Shown here: positions 7,715-16,555 of the stretch, piece after piece | Layout of the letters: each line of letters starts with the position of its first letter | Numbering within the stretch: the stretch's first letter is position 1 | Source: Shewanella sp. KX20019 | GTDB lineage: Bacteria > Pseudomonadota > Gammaproteobacteria > Enterobacterales > Shewanellaceae | Reading direction: 5' to 3' | Assembly (NCBI RefSeq): GCF_016757755.1 | Contig: NZ_CP068437.1 | Coordinates: 248,001 to 312,000, forward strand | Length of the DNA: 64,000 nucleotides | Program-made: the position numbers and the translations under genes | The notes under the pieces: model-generated | What the model was told of the DNA's origin: nothing | Database searches by the model: none | Seen by the model: only the letters and a program-made list of their open reading frames with translations

Positions 7715-8704
7715 TTAAGGGTATCTCGTGCGCGGTTGGTTGGCCTCGGCGATTTGCTTGGCTTTTATAACACTGTCTTTTGGCGCTGGTTTATCCTGAG
7801 GCAGCCCCATCATTTGACGCAGTTGATTTTCAGCATCGGTTGTCATAACTAGCACTTCGATTCGGCGGTTAGCGGCTGCTGCGGGGTCATCCACGTATGG
7901 AGCTTGGTCTGCCATGCCAGTAATTTGAACCACTTGGTGACGTTTAAGCCCCCCGTATTCAAGTACTCTGCGGGCTAGCAGGGCGCGTTTACTGGACAGT
8001 TCCCAGTTAGTAAATTTTTTACCTACGTACGGTGTTGAGTCCGTATGGCCAGAAATCGTAATTTTGTTTTCAACTTTACTCAATAGAGGGCCAAGAGCCA
8101 TAAGCAGATCTTCAAAATAGGGTTTCATATTGGCGCTGCCGCGGGTGAACATAAATTGATGTACATTGTCGTGCATTAATATGCGTACGCCTTGGGGAAT
8201 CACTTGTAGCTCAACGTTGGATCCCATACTGACATCTTTGATCACTTGTTCTATTTCTCTGGCAAGAAACTCCAGTTGTGCTTGGGTTTCAAACTTACCC
8301 GGCACGAGCGAGTTCATCTCTGGTCCTCTACCCGCCTTGGCGTTATCAGTTCCCTCTGGAATACGGTTATGCATTGCAGGACCACTACGATCAACACCTG
8401 TAGAGGCGGCTGGCAACACCGCTTGTTGAATGGCGAGGTTACCCTGGAAATCAAGCACCGAGGGTGCACCACTTAAACCAAATGGATTAATTGAACCATT
8501 AGCGGATAAGTCGCCATTGAGGTATTGGACTATCATAGTCCGCTCTTGCTGATCTGCGATTTGCATTATCCACAGCACCATAAATAGCGCCATCATAGCT
8601 AAGGTAAAGTCGGCAAATGCCACTTTCCACGCACCACCATGAGCTGCTTTAGCTTTGCTTCGCTGCTTGCGTCGAATAACGATAGGCTCAGGTCTGATCG
8701 CCAT
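7715..8704 (-). CDS. lafU: Lateral flagellar stator protein LafU (MotB homologue)
   Basis: 329 residues. MotB architecture: a short basic cytoplasmic N-terminus, one membrane helix (about 28-49) containing the essential proton-carrying Asp32 in WKVAFADFTLAMMALF, a plug/linker region, and a C-terminal OmpA-like peptidoglycan-binding domain (about 195-300) with ISGHTDSTPY and NRRIEVLV. It forms the stator channel with LafT and anchors it to peptidoglycan. Its ATG overlaps the lafT stop (TAATG), a sign of translational coupling. Confidence 0.93.
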   Translation of the reverse strand: MAIRPEPIVIRRKQRSKAKAAHGGAWKVAFADFTLAMMALFMVLWIMQIADQQERTMIVQYLNGDLSANGSINPFGLSGAPSVLDFQGNLAIQQAVLPAASTGVDRSGPAMHNRIPEGTDNAKAGRGPEMNSLVPGKFETQAQLEFLAREIEQVIKDVSMGSNVELQVIPQGVRILMHDNVHQFMFTRGSANMKPYFEDLLMALGPLLSKVENKITISGHTDSTPYVGKKFTNWELSSKRALLARRVLEYGGLKRHQVVQITGMADQAPYVDDPAAAANRRIEVLVMTTDAENQLRQMMGLPQDKPAPKDSVIKAKQIAEANQPRTRYP

Positions 8705-9561
8705 TAGTTTTTCTGCTCCACCATCCAGCGTTCAAGCTCTATGAAGGTCGGGCGGTTCTCACTTTGGATCTGTTTACGACCGGCATCTATCGCCAGCATT
8801 GGCGGTTTACCTTTAGCAAATGCAGCCAAGACCGCGGCAACACAACGCAATTGCGCTGATTTGCGCTCAGTTAAATGTTCCAGTGCTTTCGAGAGTGGAT
8901 CAAATATGCAGTAGCAGGCAAAGATGCCGATAAAGGTACCGACAAGGGCTGCGGCAACTTTGACTCCAATCATAGTAATGGGGCCGTCGATATTCGACAT
9001 GGTGATAATAATGCCCATCACTGCCGCTAAGATGCCAAAACCTGGCATGGCCTCTGCGACTTTATTTAGGGCATAAGAGGGGCGCATTCTGTCTTCATCG
9101 ATACGGTGGATCTCTTCATCTAACATGTGCTCTAAGTCATGCGCAGAAAGCTTACCGATAGACTGTAGTCTTAGGTTGTCGATAAGAAAATTGAGTACAT
9201 TCGGGTGTTCGAGCACGGTTGGGTACATGAGAAATAGTGAGCTTTCGTTCGGTTTTTCAATATGGTCATCGAGTATGCGTAGGCCTTGGGATTGGATCTG
9301 CGCCATCAGCATATTCAATAAGCCAAATAGTTGTGGATAGAGTTCAGGGTCCTCTTGGTCGACCTTAAGCAGCTCCTTGAGTTGCTCATACATATCAATG
9401 AGCACAGGTTTGGGATTAGCAATAACCAGTGCGCCAACACCAGCCCCAAAAATGATTAGGATCTCGGCAGGCTGCCACAGGGAGATCAAGGTTCCTCCGG
9501 CCCAAACATACCCACCAAATACTGACAAGAGGATGACGACTAGCCCTAACAGTTTGCTCAT
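8704..9561 (-). CDS. lafT: Lateral flagellar stator protein LafT (MotA homologue)
   Basis: 285 residues, four membrane helices: two near the N-terminus (about 4-20 and 32-50) and two at about 170-190 and 200-220, separated by the long cytoplasmic loop that touches FliG. The sequence is of the longer, E. coli MotA type, which suggests proton drive, as known for lateral flagella of Vibrio. It precedes lafU with overlapping stop/start codons and follows lafS by 14 bases. Confidence 0.93.
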   Translation of the reverse strand: MSKLLGLVVILLSVFGGYVWAGGTLISLWQPAEILIIFGAGVGALVIANPKPVLIDMYEQLKELLKVDQEDPELYPQLFGLLNMLMAQIQSQGLRILDDHIEKPNESSLFLMYPTVLEHPNVLNFLIDNLRLQSIGKLSAHDLEHMLDEEIHRIDEDRMRPSYALNKVAEAMPGFGILAAVMGIIITMSNIDGPITMIGVKVAAALVGTFIGIFACYCIFDPLSKALEHLTERKSAQLRCVAAVLAAFAKGKPPMLAIDAGRKQIQSENRPTFIELERWMVEQKN

Positions 9562-9575
9562 ACTATCTCACTTAT

Positions 9576-10298
9576 TTACCGTTCCCATTGCTGATAGATG
9601 GTTTGAAGTTGCTTCACTGCTTGTTTGTGTAGTTGGCAAATTCGTGTTTCTGTCAGCCCCAAGGTAGCGGCAATTTCTTTTAAATTGAGTTCATGTTGAT
9701 AGTAAAGCGACAGGATCAGCTGTTCTCTTTTGTTTAATTTTGAAATTGCTTGGAATAAACACTCTTTTGCTGAAAATTGCTCCAAAACATTATTTTTATC
9801 GATAAAATGACCACCATCACTGAGCATTTCATCTAGGCTGCGCATCGATTCTGATTGTGAAGCAAATAAACGTTCGCGATAGGCGGCTTCGCTTAATCCC
9901 ATCGCTTCGGCAACCTCTTTATCCGTCGGTGGCCGAGCTAATAATCGGGTGAGTTTTCTGACTGTGTCATTCAGTTCATGGGCTTGCTGTCTTACTGGGC
10001 GTGGTCGCCAGTCTTGCCGCCTAAGCTCATCTAAAATGGCGCCGCGAATGCGCTGACCAGCAAAAGAGATAAAGCCATTGTCGTACTCTCCAGGGTAGCG
10101 TCTAGCGGACTCCAGCAGCGCCATCATGCCAATCTGTTCCATATCCTCTTTGGCAAGCACGGAGCCGCAATGACTCCTCAATTTTGATACTGAACGTTTC
10201 ACCAGAGGGAGGTACTGCATCATCACCTGGCTTTCAGATAGGCGGTTAACTGCAATATCACCACTGGCTTCTTCGTAGGCTGATTGAGCTGTATTCAT
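9576..10298 (-). CDS. lafS: Lateral flagellar sigma-28 factor LafS (FliA family)
   Basis: 240 residues, a FliA-type sigma-70 factor with regions 2 (EDMEQIGMMALLESARRY and GAILDELRRQDWRPR), 3 (RKLTRLLARPPTDKEVAEAMG) and 4 (LSLYYQHELNLKEIAATLGLTETRICQLHKQA). It should direct RNA polymerase to late lateral promoters such as that of lafA and is expected to be held by the FlgM encoded at 27879. It sits between lafF and lafT in the order lafABCDEFSTU known from Vibrio parahaemolyticus. Confidence 0.93.
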   Translation of the reverse strand: MNTAQSAYEEASGDIAVNRLSESQVMMQYLPLVKRSVSKLRSHCGSVLAKEDMEQIGMMALLESARRYPGEYDNGFISFAGQRIRGAILDELRRQDWRPRPVRQQAHELNDTVRKLTRLLARPPTDKEVAEAMGLSEAAYRERLFASQSESMRSLDEMLSDGGHFIDKNNVLEQFSAKECLFQAISKLNKREQLILSLYYQHELNLKEIAATLGLTETRICQLHKQAVKQLQTIYQQWER

Positions 10299-10310
10299 AG
10301 CATATGGCCT

Positions 10311-10766
10311 TTATTGAATAACCATACGAGTAAACAACACCTCGTCTAATTCTATGTCGAAGTCATTTTCTGCGAGCACCAGTGATAGCAGCGCGTGCGC
10401 TTCTTGCTGCAGTGGCTCAAATTGCTGCGCATTTTTGAGTTCATTGAAGTGCTTCTTGGAGAACATCTTCATTAAGGAGTTTCTTATCACTGGATCAGCC
10501 GCTTTAATGGTCTTGGTCACATTGCTTGAACGACTTTTAAACGCCATTTCGAGTAGTAAGTAGTGCGGGTACTCCTCCCCCGTAATCGAGATGACAAATT
10601 TGTCCAATGGGTAGAATTGTGCCACTTTAGTTTCGGGTTCTTGGGTTAAGAAAGGGCCTCCAATGAGTGTTGGAGATTGCCAGCCGGCCCAAAAAATGGC
10701 TGCAGTCCAGGCTGTTATAAAGACTAAAAACTTGATCCGCTTACTGGATTTATTGGTGAATGGCAT
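10311..10766 (-). CDS. lafF: FliL-like protein (LafF)
   Basis: 151 residues: basic N-terminus (NKSSKRIKFL), one membrane helix at about 12-29, then a periplasmic domain with FVISITGEEYPHYLLLEMAFK, the usual FliL signature, ending in LDEVLFTRMVIQ. FliL proteins surround the stator and assist torque at high load, which matters for swarming. Located between lafE and lafS as in Vibrio. Confidence 0.85.
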   Translation of the reverse strand: MPFTNKSSKRIKFLVFITAWTAAIFWAGWQSPTLIGGPFLTQEPETKVAQFYPLDKFVISITGEEYPHYLLLEMAFKSRSSNVTKTIKAADPVIRNSLMKMFSKKHFNELKNAQQFEPLQQEAHALLSLVLAENDFDIELDEVLFTRMVIQ

Positions 10767-10780
10767 GCTGCGATCCTTAG

Positions 10781-11905
10781 TTATGCGAGTAGATCAACGT
10801 GATCTTGTTGGGAAGTCTCGGCTGTCATTGGCTGAGCACCTTGCAGGTTAGCGGCGGCGATGGCCGATTGGGTCCCCTGCTGTGTTTGTTGTTTCTGTGA
10901 ATCACCTTGGCTGATGTCGACGTCAATTTGACCGCCATGATCGGCGGCCAATTCGGCGCGCAGTCTGTCGAGTCCGGTTAATAGTGCGTCGCGTACCGAT
11001 GCATTCGCGGCATGCATCTGGATATGCAATTTATCGCCATCTAGGCGCACATTGAGCTCTATTTTTCCAAGCTCAGGAGGGTCGAGCCTTAGCTCTGCTT
11101 GCTTGATCTGTTGATCAATTTGAAAGCGTAGTTGTTCACGTAGTGGTGACAGCATCTCTTGAGCTTGCTGCAGCATAGGTGCAGCTTGAGAAACGGACAC
11201 AGGTCCCCATTGTGCAACCGCACTTTGAGCACGAGTATTGCTGGCAATAATCTGATGCGCCGACTCAATGGTATCGATACTGGCGCTATCCACCTGTTTG
11301 GTTATAAACGCTGATGCAAATTGTGTTGCACTTAAGAATGGGTTGATATTGTCAGGCTTTACCACGCTGTTATTGAATGTCGCAGTCGTGTTCGAGCTGG
11401 CTAAATGGCTTGCCGATGCCGATGCCGATGCCGATGCCGCAGTCGCAGTCGCGCTATTCACGGTGGTTGTGGTTGATGGTTTGCTATCTATTTTTGATGC
11501 TTGGCTACTTAGTTGATGCGCTAGCGGATTGACTGTTGCAGTGTAAGTACTGCCAAAGTCCACTGCTTTAACTGGATTGCCCTGTCCATGTTGGGCGTTA
11601 TAGTTGGCAGAATCGATTGCTGTAGCGCCGATGAAGTTGGTGCGATAAACAGTGTCTGTCGTTAAGGGGGCACCAGAGGTCGCAATCGACTTGACCGCGG
11701 CCGCTGAAGCATCACCAATCACTGTTGGGTTTTGTGCTTGTATTGGCTGTGGTAAGGCTAATGAGAAAAGTGGAGTGTCGCTTGTCGACTGTTGCTCAAG
11801 ATCATCAATATAGGTTTGGTCGATAGGCTCTCTAATATTACTTATAGGGACTGAATTGGAGGCCGATGTTGTGCTTAATGCACTTGCTAAAATGGGACTA
11901 GTCAT
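10781..11905 (-). CDS. lafE: Hook-length control protein FliK (LafE)
   Basis: About 374 residues, Ser/Ala/Thr/Gln-rich and low in structure for its first two thirds, then a conserved FliK C-terminal domain: LRFQIDQQIKQAELRLDPPELGKIELNVRLDGDKL (read here as two adjacent pieces of the standard motif) and a Gln-rich tail. It acts as the secreted ruler that ends hook growth by switching FlhB specificity. I chose the ATG at 11905 because GGAG lies six bases upstream and the codon overlaps the lafD end; an ATG at 11968 lies deeper inside lafD. A short hexanucleotide repeat encodes an Ser-Ala run (about residues 160-170). Confidence 0.85.
   Translation of the reverse strand: MTSPILASALSTTSASNSVPISNIREPIDQTYIDDLEQQSTSDTPLFSLALPQPIQAQNPTVIGDASAAAVKSIATSGAPLTTDTVYRTNFIGATAIDSANYNAQHGQGNPVKAVDFGSTYTATVNPLAHQLSSQASKIDSKPSTTTTVNSATATAASASASASASHLASSNTTATFNNSVVKPDNINPFLSATQFASAFITKQVDSASIDTIESAHQIIASNTRAQSAVAQWGPVSVSQAAPMLQQAQEMLSPLREQLRFQIDQQIKQAELRLDPPELGKIELNVRLDGDKLHIQMHAANASVRDALLTGLDRLRAELAADHGGQIDVDISQGDSQKQQTQQGTQSAIAAANLQGAQPMTAETSQQDHVDLLA
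11411..11439 (-). repeat. Hexanucleotide tandem repeat inside lafE
   Basis: On the plus strand the unit TGCCGA is repeated four times and begins a fifth copy, encoding alternating Ser and Ala on the minus strand. A six-base unit keeps the frame, so copy-number change would alter the length of the FliK disordered region by two residues per unit. Confidence 0.85.
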
Positions 11906-12224
11906 TGGTGACTCCAGCGCTGGCACAGGTAAATTGGTAAGCAGCGAGGCCATCTTGCTGCTGCTCAAATTGGGCCATCTCTTGCTTGACCTTGCTTTGT
12001 GCTTGGCGTAGCGTCTGCACTATTTCCCCATGGGTTTGCGCTAATGATTGCCGCGCAAGCACCTGTGAACGAGAGTGTGGCTTGCCCGCTTTTCTAAGGG
12101 CATTGCACATCTTTTCATTCACCATCACCAGCTTCTCCCAGTCTTCAACGCGCGCGTGAAACAGCAAGGCTTTTTCAAACTGCTGCCACTGCTCAATTGA
12201 GATTGGCCCAACCTGTTCTGACAT
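11898..12224 (-). CDS. lafD: FliT-like chaperone (LafD)
   Basis: 108 residues, almost wholly helical by composition, with ISIEQWQQFEKALLFHARVEDWEKLVMV at the start. Size, position after fliS and before fliK, and helical character agree with FliT/LafD, the export chaperone for the filament cap FliD. Primary sequence conservation in this family is low, so the assignment rests mainly on synteny. The gene overlaps lafC by 32 bases and lafE by 8. Confidence 0.75.
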   Translation of the reverse strand: MSEQVGPISIEQWQQFEKALLFHARVEDWEKLVMVNEKMCNALRKAGKPHSRSQVLARQSLAQTHGEIVQTLRQAQSKVKQEMAQFEQQQDGLAAYQFTCASAGVTND

Positions 12225-12573
12225 CGGTTATCACCTTTGTTATGGGTTCAAGGGCTGTAACGCTATTTTCAACGCTGGCGGTGACCAATTGTCGGCTACA
12301 GTAGTCGTAAAGGTGGTTGAGTCCGGCGGCCACTTGGCCACCGTTTTCAATATCTAGCATAGAGTCGAGACCGTGGACGATATTGAGACACTTGTTGATG
12401 CTCTGACCTTTGTCTTCATAGCTCTTACGCTGCATAAAACCGCTAGCACGTTGGATCTCCTCTAAAAGACCGTCGAGCAGCATCCGTACCATTTCATGTG
12501 GATTGGCGGCAGCAGCTCGGGCATCTAATGAGGTCTGTTTGTAAGCATTAAAGGGATCGTGCTCATTCAACAT
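12193..12573 (-). CDS. lafC: Flagellin export chaperone FliS (LafC)
   Basis: 126 residues with the FliS core: AYKQTSLDARAAAANPHEMVRMLLDGLLEEIQRA near the start (normally Y..V.V..A.P..L..MLYDGAL..I..A) and a LDIENGGQVAAGLNHLYDYC segment, matching L....GGE.A.NL..LY.Y. It binds the disordered C-terminus of flagellin before export. It overlaps lafD and follows lafB by 13 bases. Confidence 0.9.
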   Translation of the reverse strand: MLNEHDPFNAYKQTSLDARAAAANPHEMVRMLLDGLLEEIQRASGFMQRKSYEDKGQSINKCLNIVHGLDSMLDIENGGQVAAGLNHLYDYCSRQLVTASVENSVTALEPITKVITDVRTGWANLN

Positions 12574-12586
12574 TGGTTAGCATTCC

Positions 12587-13960
12587 TTAATTAAACAGCA
12601 TGCTGGCTGAGTTAAGTTGGTTAATGGTGTTTTCCATTGCGGTGAACTGAGACAGATAAATTTGGTATCTCTGCTTCATCTGATAGTCATGGCGAGACAT
12701 GCTGTCTTCAACGCGTTCAATTTGTTGATCTAGGTTGTTTTGCTTAAGATCGAGATAACCATTGGACTGAGTGAATGGTTCGATAATGGTGTCAATTCTG
12801 TCGATAAAACTGTTATCGGCAGTGAACATCTCTTTTAGGGCTGCGGGATCATCTTTAAGTGCTTGGGTTAGCTTGTCTTCATCGATATCAAGCTCACCAC
12901 TACGGTTCATTTCAATACCAATATCAGACAAGCGCATGCCATTTGGTGCTGCTTCAAACACGCTATTGCGCATACTGGCTTGCAGCATTCTTAATGTAGA
13001 GTCACCTTTGAGAGCACCGAGCTGATCTTCTGTGACAGATGAGGGCTTATCATCTTCATCATCTTTATCTTTGTCGTCAGTGTCCTTATCATTTTCTTTG
13101 GCTTCATCGACGACGCTACTCCCCATAGAGCGGGTAAGCTGATTAATTTGGTTCATAAGGTCATTGAAGGAATCGACAAAGTCCTTAACCGCATCTTCAC
13201 TGCTACTGGTGTCTGATTCGATTTTTATGGTGCTGCTTTCGCCCGCTGAATGTGTTTTGTTCAGCTCTATTGATACCCCATCAATAACGTTACTTATGTA
13301 GTTACTGCTACTAGTGATATCGATACCATTGAGCACTATCTCTGCATCTTGCGCCGCTTTACGTTCGCTCATGCCCCAATCAACACTGTCCATCTCAACT
13401 TTGAGTGTGCTGTCTTTACCTGATTCAGAGGAGGTCATCATTAACTCGACACTGCCACCCGTTCTTACGAGTGAGGCTTGGACCCCAGGGTTATCAGGGT
13501 GTGAATTAATGGCGTCACGAAGATCATTCACGGTGCGAGTGCCGTCGGCATTCAGCACGGCCATATCTATCTCTATGGTGTCAGCGATATCGGGGCCGAC
13601 TTGGATACTCAATAAACCACTCGCGGGGAGTAAGTCGGTTTCACTGGCAAAGCTTTTCGTCAGCTGATGGGCTTGAGCGAGTTGCTTGACGGTGAGATCA
13701 TAGGTGCCCGTGGGGGCATCGCTATCGACGGTAATCGCGGCATTCTCATCGCTGATTGATGAGGTTTTACTTTCAAAGGCATCACCATTAATCTTTTCTA
13801 GATTACTGGTCATTTTATTGAGGCTACGCTCCAACAACTCATAGGCATCAATTTGGGTTTGATGCTTGGTTAAATTGGTCTTAAATAACTGATCTTTGCT
13901 CATTCTTTCTGCTGAAATTAGTTGTTCAGCAAAAGATGCACCGCTCATACCTGAAATCAT
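12587..13960 (-). CDS. lafB: Filament cap protein FliD (LafB)
   Basis: 457 residues. N-terminal FliD domain (SGMSGASFAEQLISAERM; LLERSLNKM) and the C-terminal FliD domain (residues about 215-440) ending in a coiled region MENTINQLNSASMLF. It caps the filament and inserts flagellin. Unusual is an insertion of Asp, Lys and Glu at about residues 283-305 (DKDTDDKDKDDEDDKPSS), a strongly charged, probably disordered loop. A strong AGGAGG-type ribosome site precedes the ATG. Confidence 0.92.
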   Translation of the reverse strand: MISGMSGASFAEQLISAERMSKDQLFKTNLTKHQTQIDAYELLERSLNKMTSNLEKINGDAFESKTSSISDENAAITVDSDAPTGTYDLTVKQLAQAHQLTKSFASETDLLPASGLLSIQVGPDIADTIEIDMAVLNADGTRTVNDLRDAINSHPDNPGVQASLVRTGGSVELMMTSSESGKDSTLKVEMDSVDWGMSERKAAQDAEIVLNGIDITSSSNYISNVIDGVSIELNKTHSAGESSTIKIESDTSSSEDAVKDFVDSFNDLMNQINQLTRSMGSSVVDEAKENDKDTDDKDKDDEDDKPSSVTEDQLGALKGDSTLRMLQASMRNSVFEAAPNGMRLSDIGIEMNRSGELDIDEDKLTQALKDDPAALKEMFTADNSFIDRIDTIIEPFTQSNGYLDLKQNNLDQQIERVEDSMSRHDYQMKQRYQIYLSQFTAMENTINQLNSASMLFN

Positions 13961-14193
13961 TTGATCCTCCTATAATGATACTTTGCAATCTCTGTACCAA
14001 ACATTAAGTGTTTGTATCTATTAGGTTGTGTGTGCTTATCTGTACTTGTATTCGTTAGTTTTTTTCCGTTTGCAGCAAGGAAAAGGAAGTACGGCTTCCG
14101 CAAGTCACTTGGCTCACAATTTGATTTGTAGCTATGTCTCTATTAAGGCGACATTGGGAAGGTGATGCTGAAGTGAGTCGGTGATGATTTTTC

Positions 14194-14221
14194 AAAAAAA
14201 AGAGCCTAAAGGCTCTTTTTT
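14194..14221 (-). terminator. Rho-independent terminator of lafA
   Basis: Arms 14194-14206 and 14211-14221 (AAGAGCC/GGCTCTT core extended by an A/T run) close on a 4-base loop. On the minus strand the hairpin ends in a long T-tract, 28 bases after the lafA stop. It should make lafA a mostly monocistronic, abundant message, with lafB downstream from its own promoter or read-through. Confidence 0.9.
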
Positions 14222-14248
14222 GAAAGTTGGGAGGGTAAGGGAGGAAAA

Positions 14249-15055
14249 TTAACCCAATAGACCCATAACCAAACCAGTGTTTTGGTTTGAAGAAGACAGA
14301 ATATTAGTACCCGCTTGAACCAACAGCTGATTCTTGGTCATGTTTGCAGATTCAACCGCAAAGTCAGCATCCATGATACGGCCAGCGGCAACTTTAGTGT
14401 TCTCAGTTACGTTAGCAAGGTTTGAACTTGTGTGACCCAAACGATTGATGTTAGCACCCAGTGTTGAACGCTCTTTACCTACTGCATCAATGAAATCATC
14501 AATCTTAGTGATAGCGCCTTTTGCTGCACCTGCAGCTGAAATATCATCAGCCACACCAGCAAGCTTAGTTTTATCTACTGTTACAGTTAGCTGTTCAGTA
14601 GCGCCTGCACCGATCTGGAATTCAACACCTGCGGTTAATGAGTCGAATAACTTGTTACCTGAGTATTCAGTGTTATCAACAATACGAGTGATCTCTTTGG
14701 TTAGCTCTGCAAACTCATCGTTAAGTGCTGTTAAATCTTCAGCTGAGTTCACGCCGTTAGCTGCTTGAGTTGCAAGTTCTTTTTGACGGTTTGCAATAGT
14801 TGTTAGCTCATCTAATGCGCCATCAGCAGTTTGCAGCATAGAAGTTGCATCGTTTACGTTACGGTTAGCTGTTTCCATGCCTACTACGTTGGCATTTAAG
14901 CGAGTCGCGATTTGTAGACCAGCAGCATCGTCAGAAGCGCTGTTGATACGTAGACCAGTAGAAAGACGCTCCATAGCATTGCTAAGTAGGTCATTGTTTT
15001 TTGTCACAGAGTTTTGGGCAACAAGTGAAGAATAATTAGTATGTACTGATAGCAT
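14249..15055 (-). CDS. lafA: Lateral flagellin LafA
   Basis: 268 residues, a compact flagellin with only D0/D1 domains: N-terminal NYSSLVAQNSVTKNNDLLSNAMERLSTGLRINSASDDAAGL (conserved motif, given here in pieces) and a C-terminal ESANMTKNQLLVQAGTNILS helix ending LVMGLLG. Such short flagellins without D2/D3 are typical of lateral filaments. The AAAGGA ribosome site is strong. It has many Lys residues that the divergent FliB could methylate. No sigma-28 promoter could be picked with confidence in the AT-rich 244-base gap upstream. Confidence 0.95.
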   Translation of the reverse strand: MLSVHTNYSSLVAQNSVTKNNDLLSNAMERLSTGLRINSASDDAAGLQIATRLNANVVGMETANRNVNDATSMLQTADGALDELTTIANRQKELATQAANGVNSAEDLTALNDEFAELTKEITRIVDNTEYSGNKLFDSLTAGVEFQIGAGATEQLTVTVDKTKLAGVADDISAAGAAKGAITKIDDFIDAVGKERSTLGANINRLGHTSSNLANVTENTKVAAGRIMDADFAVESANMTKNQLLVQAGTNILSSSNQNTGLVMGLLG

Positions 15056-15299
15056 AACGTTTTCCTTTAATAAGTCATTTAAGCACAGGGTCTTACTAGT
15101 GATAAAACGACTGCCAAAATCAAAACTGAAAATCCACTATGAATTTAATTTATACTATTGATTTAAGTTGTTGTAATTGTGGTATTAATTATTTTTATTT
15201 TATTTGGAATAAACATCATTTTGTACCGTTCTGGCTTTAGTTATTTGCCATTTTAGTCGCTTTATATAGTCATACTAGACGCCGGTTAAGAGAACTAAA

Positions 15300-16475
15300 A
15301 TGGAAAAAGCGCTAATTAGACCTAGCTTTGTAACGCAATTTAGCTGCATTGGCGGTGAGTGTGAGGATAGCTGTTGTTATGGCTGGAATATCCATATTGA
15401 TAAGCAGAGTTACAAAAAGACTTTAGCCCATAAAGATCTTAAGTCTTTGGCTCAAACCAATTTGAAGAAAGTTAAAAAGAGTCAGCAACAATGGGCTCAA
15501 GTGGTACTTGATGCAAAAGGTGCCTGTGGATTTTTAGACAGCAAGCAGCTTTGCCAAATTCACGCTAAAGCGGGTGAGGAGTTATTGAGTAACACCTGTA
15601 AGACCTACCCTAGAATGTCGCACATGAAAGATGGCGACCGCTATGAAAGCCTGTCGTTATCTTGCCCGGAAGCGGCGAGAACTATTCTGCTTAAGCCAGA
15701 TGCATTTCAGTTTGAACGCATGAGTGTTAACCATAATAAGGCATTTAAATCGACGCCAATATGGGCTAAAAAAGCCCACGATTATACTATTCAGCTGTTG
15801 CTGAAACCGGATCAGCCAATAGAGCATGGGCTTACAGCAGTAGGCATTTTAATGAAGACCACCGAACGGGTAGCCAATGGTGAACTTGATAGCAGCGCGA
15901 TTGATGACATGTTCCAACAGTTGGTTAAGCTGAGTGACAATGGTCAGCTTAAGGAGCACTTTGAGGGGTTTAATAAAGATACTGAAACCCAAAAAATGCA
16001 AGCCTTTACCTCGATCCAACTATGGTTAAACACTAATAAGACTGGACGAGGGCGCAGTCGGTTCGAGCAGATTAACCAAGCTATTTGTGCGATGGCTGAA
16101 GGCGACAACAAAATCAGTATGGGTCGAATCAACCAGGCTTGGCAAGATGAGGCATTACCCGCACTCGCTGAGCATCAAGCGCTGTTTAGCCGTTATCTAT
16201 TTTACTACTGTTACCATATGAACTTTCCGCAAGTCGACAAGCTCACACCATCGCAGGCCTTTCGTGTCATGTTGTTGGACTTCTTTATGTTGCGTTGCTA
16301 TTTAGCGGTAATGGCAGCTCATCAACAGGGGCTATCTGAGCACGATATTATTTTGTGTTTTCAGGTGTACCACACCAATCGGCAGCATAAAGCCAATTAT
16401 AGTGACTACGTTTTGCAGCTTTTAGATAAAGGCCAGTTTGAAGACTTAGCGTCTATTCTCACTCTATTGTCTTGA
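15300..16475 (+). CDS. fliB: Flagellin lysine-N-methylase FliB
   Basis: 391 residues, FliB family: methylates surface Lys of flagellin. The Cys cluster is clear: C16, C21, C25 and C26 in FSCIGGECEDSCCYGW, followed by CGF, LCQIH, NTCKTYPR and LSCPEAA, the arrangement of YkgJ/FliB metal-binding Cys. The gene diverges from lafA with a 244-base shared regulatory gap, which argues that LafA is its substrate. FliB is known from Salmonella; its occurrence in lateral loci is patchy. The start ATG has only a modest AAGAGA site. Confidence 0.88.
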   Translation: MEKALIRPSFVTQFSCIGGECEDSCCYGWNIHIDKQSYKKTLAHKDLKSLAQTNLKKVKKSQQQWAQVVLDAKGACGFLDSKQLCQIHAKAGEELLSNTCKTYPRMSHMKDGDRYESLSLSCPEAARTILLKPDAFQFERMSVNHNKAFKSTPIWAKKAHDYTIQLLLKPDQPIEHGLTAVGILMKTTERVANGELDSSAIDDMFQQLVKLSDNGQLKEHFEGFNKDTETQKMQAFTSIQLWLNTNKTGRGRSRFEQINQAICAMAEGDNKISMGRINQAWQDEALPALAEHQALFSRYLFYYCYHMNFPQVDKLTPSQAFRVMLLDFFMLRCYLAVMAAHQQGLSEHDIILCFQVYHTNRQHKANYSDYVLQLLDKGQFEDLASILTLLS

Positions 16476-16500
16476 GCTCGATATGCAGCGGTTGGTGTAG

Positions 16501-16519
16501 TGGGGCTGATCCAGCCCCA
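16501..16519. terminator. GC-rich hairpin between convergent fliB and the flg operon
   Basis: A perfect 8-base stem (TGGGGCTG/CAGCCCCA) with a 3-base loop lies in the 80-base gap between the two converging genes. There is no adjacent T-tract, so it may be a stability or Rho-linked element rather than a classic terminator. Confidence 0.5.
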
Positions 16520-16555
16520 TATCTGCGGTCCTATTTTAACGGCCTGTATTAAGGG

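Noticed and set aside
13961..14193. c-di-GMP or other riboswitch before lafB
   Set aside because: A short GGAAG/CTTCC repeat (14085-14099) is present but none of the conserved aptamer blocks.
15056..15299. Sigma-28 promoter for lafA
   Set aside because: The gap is AT-rich and has no pair of elements with the proper -35/-10 sequences and spacing on the minus strand that I could defend.
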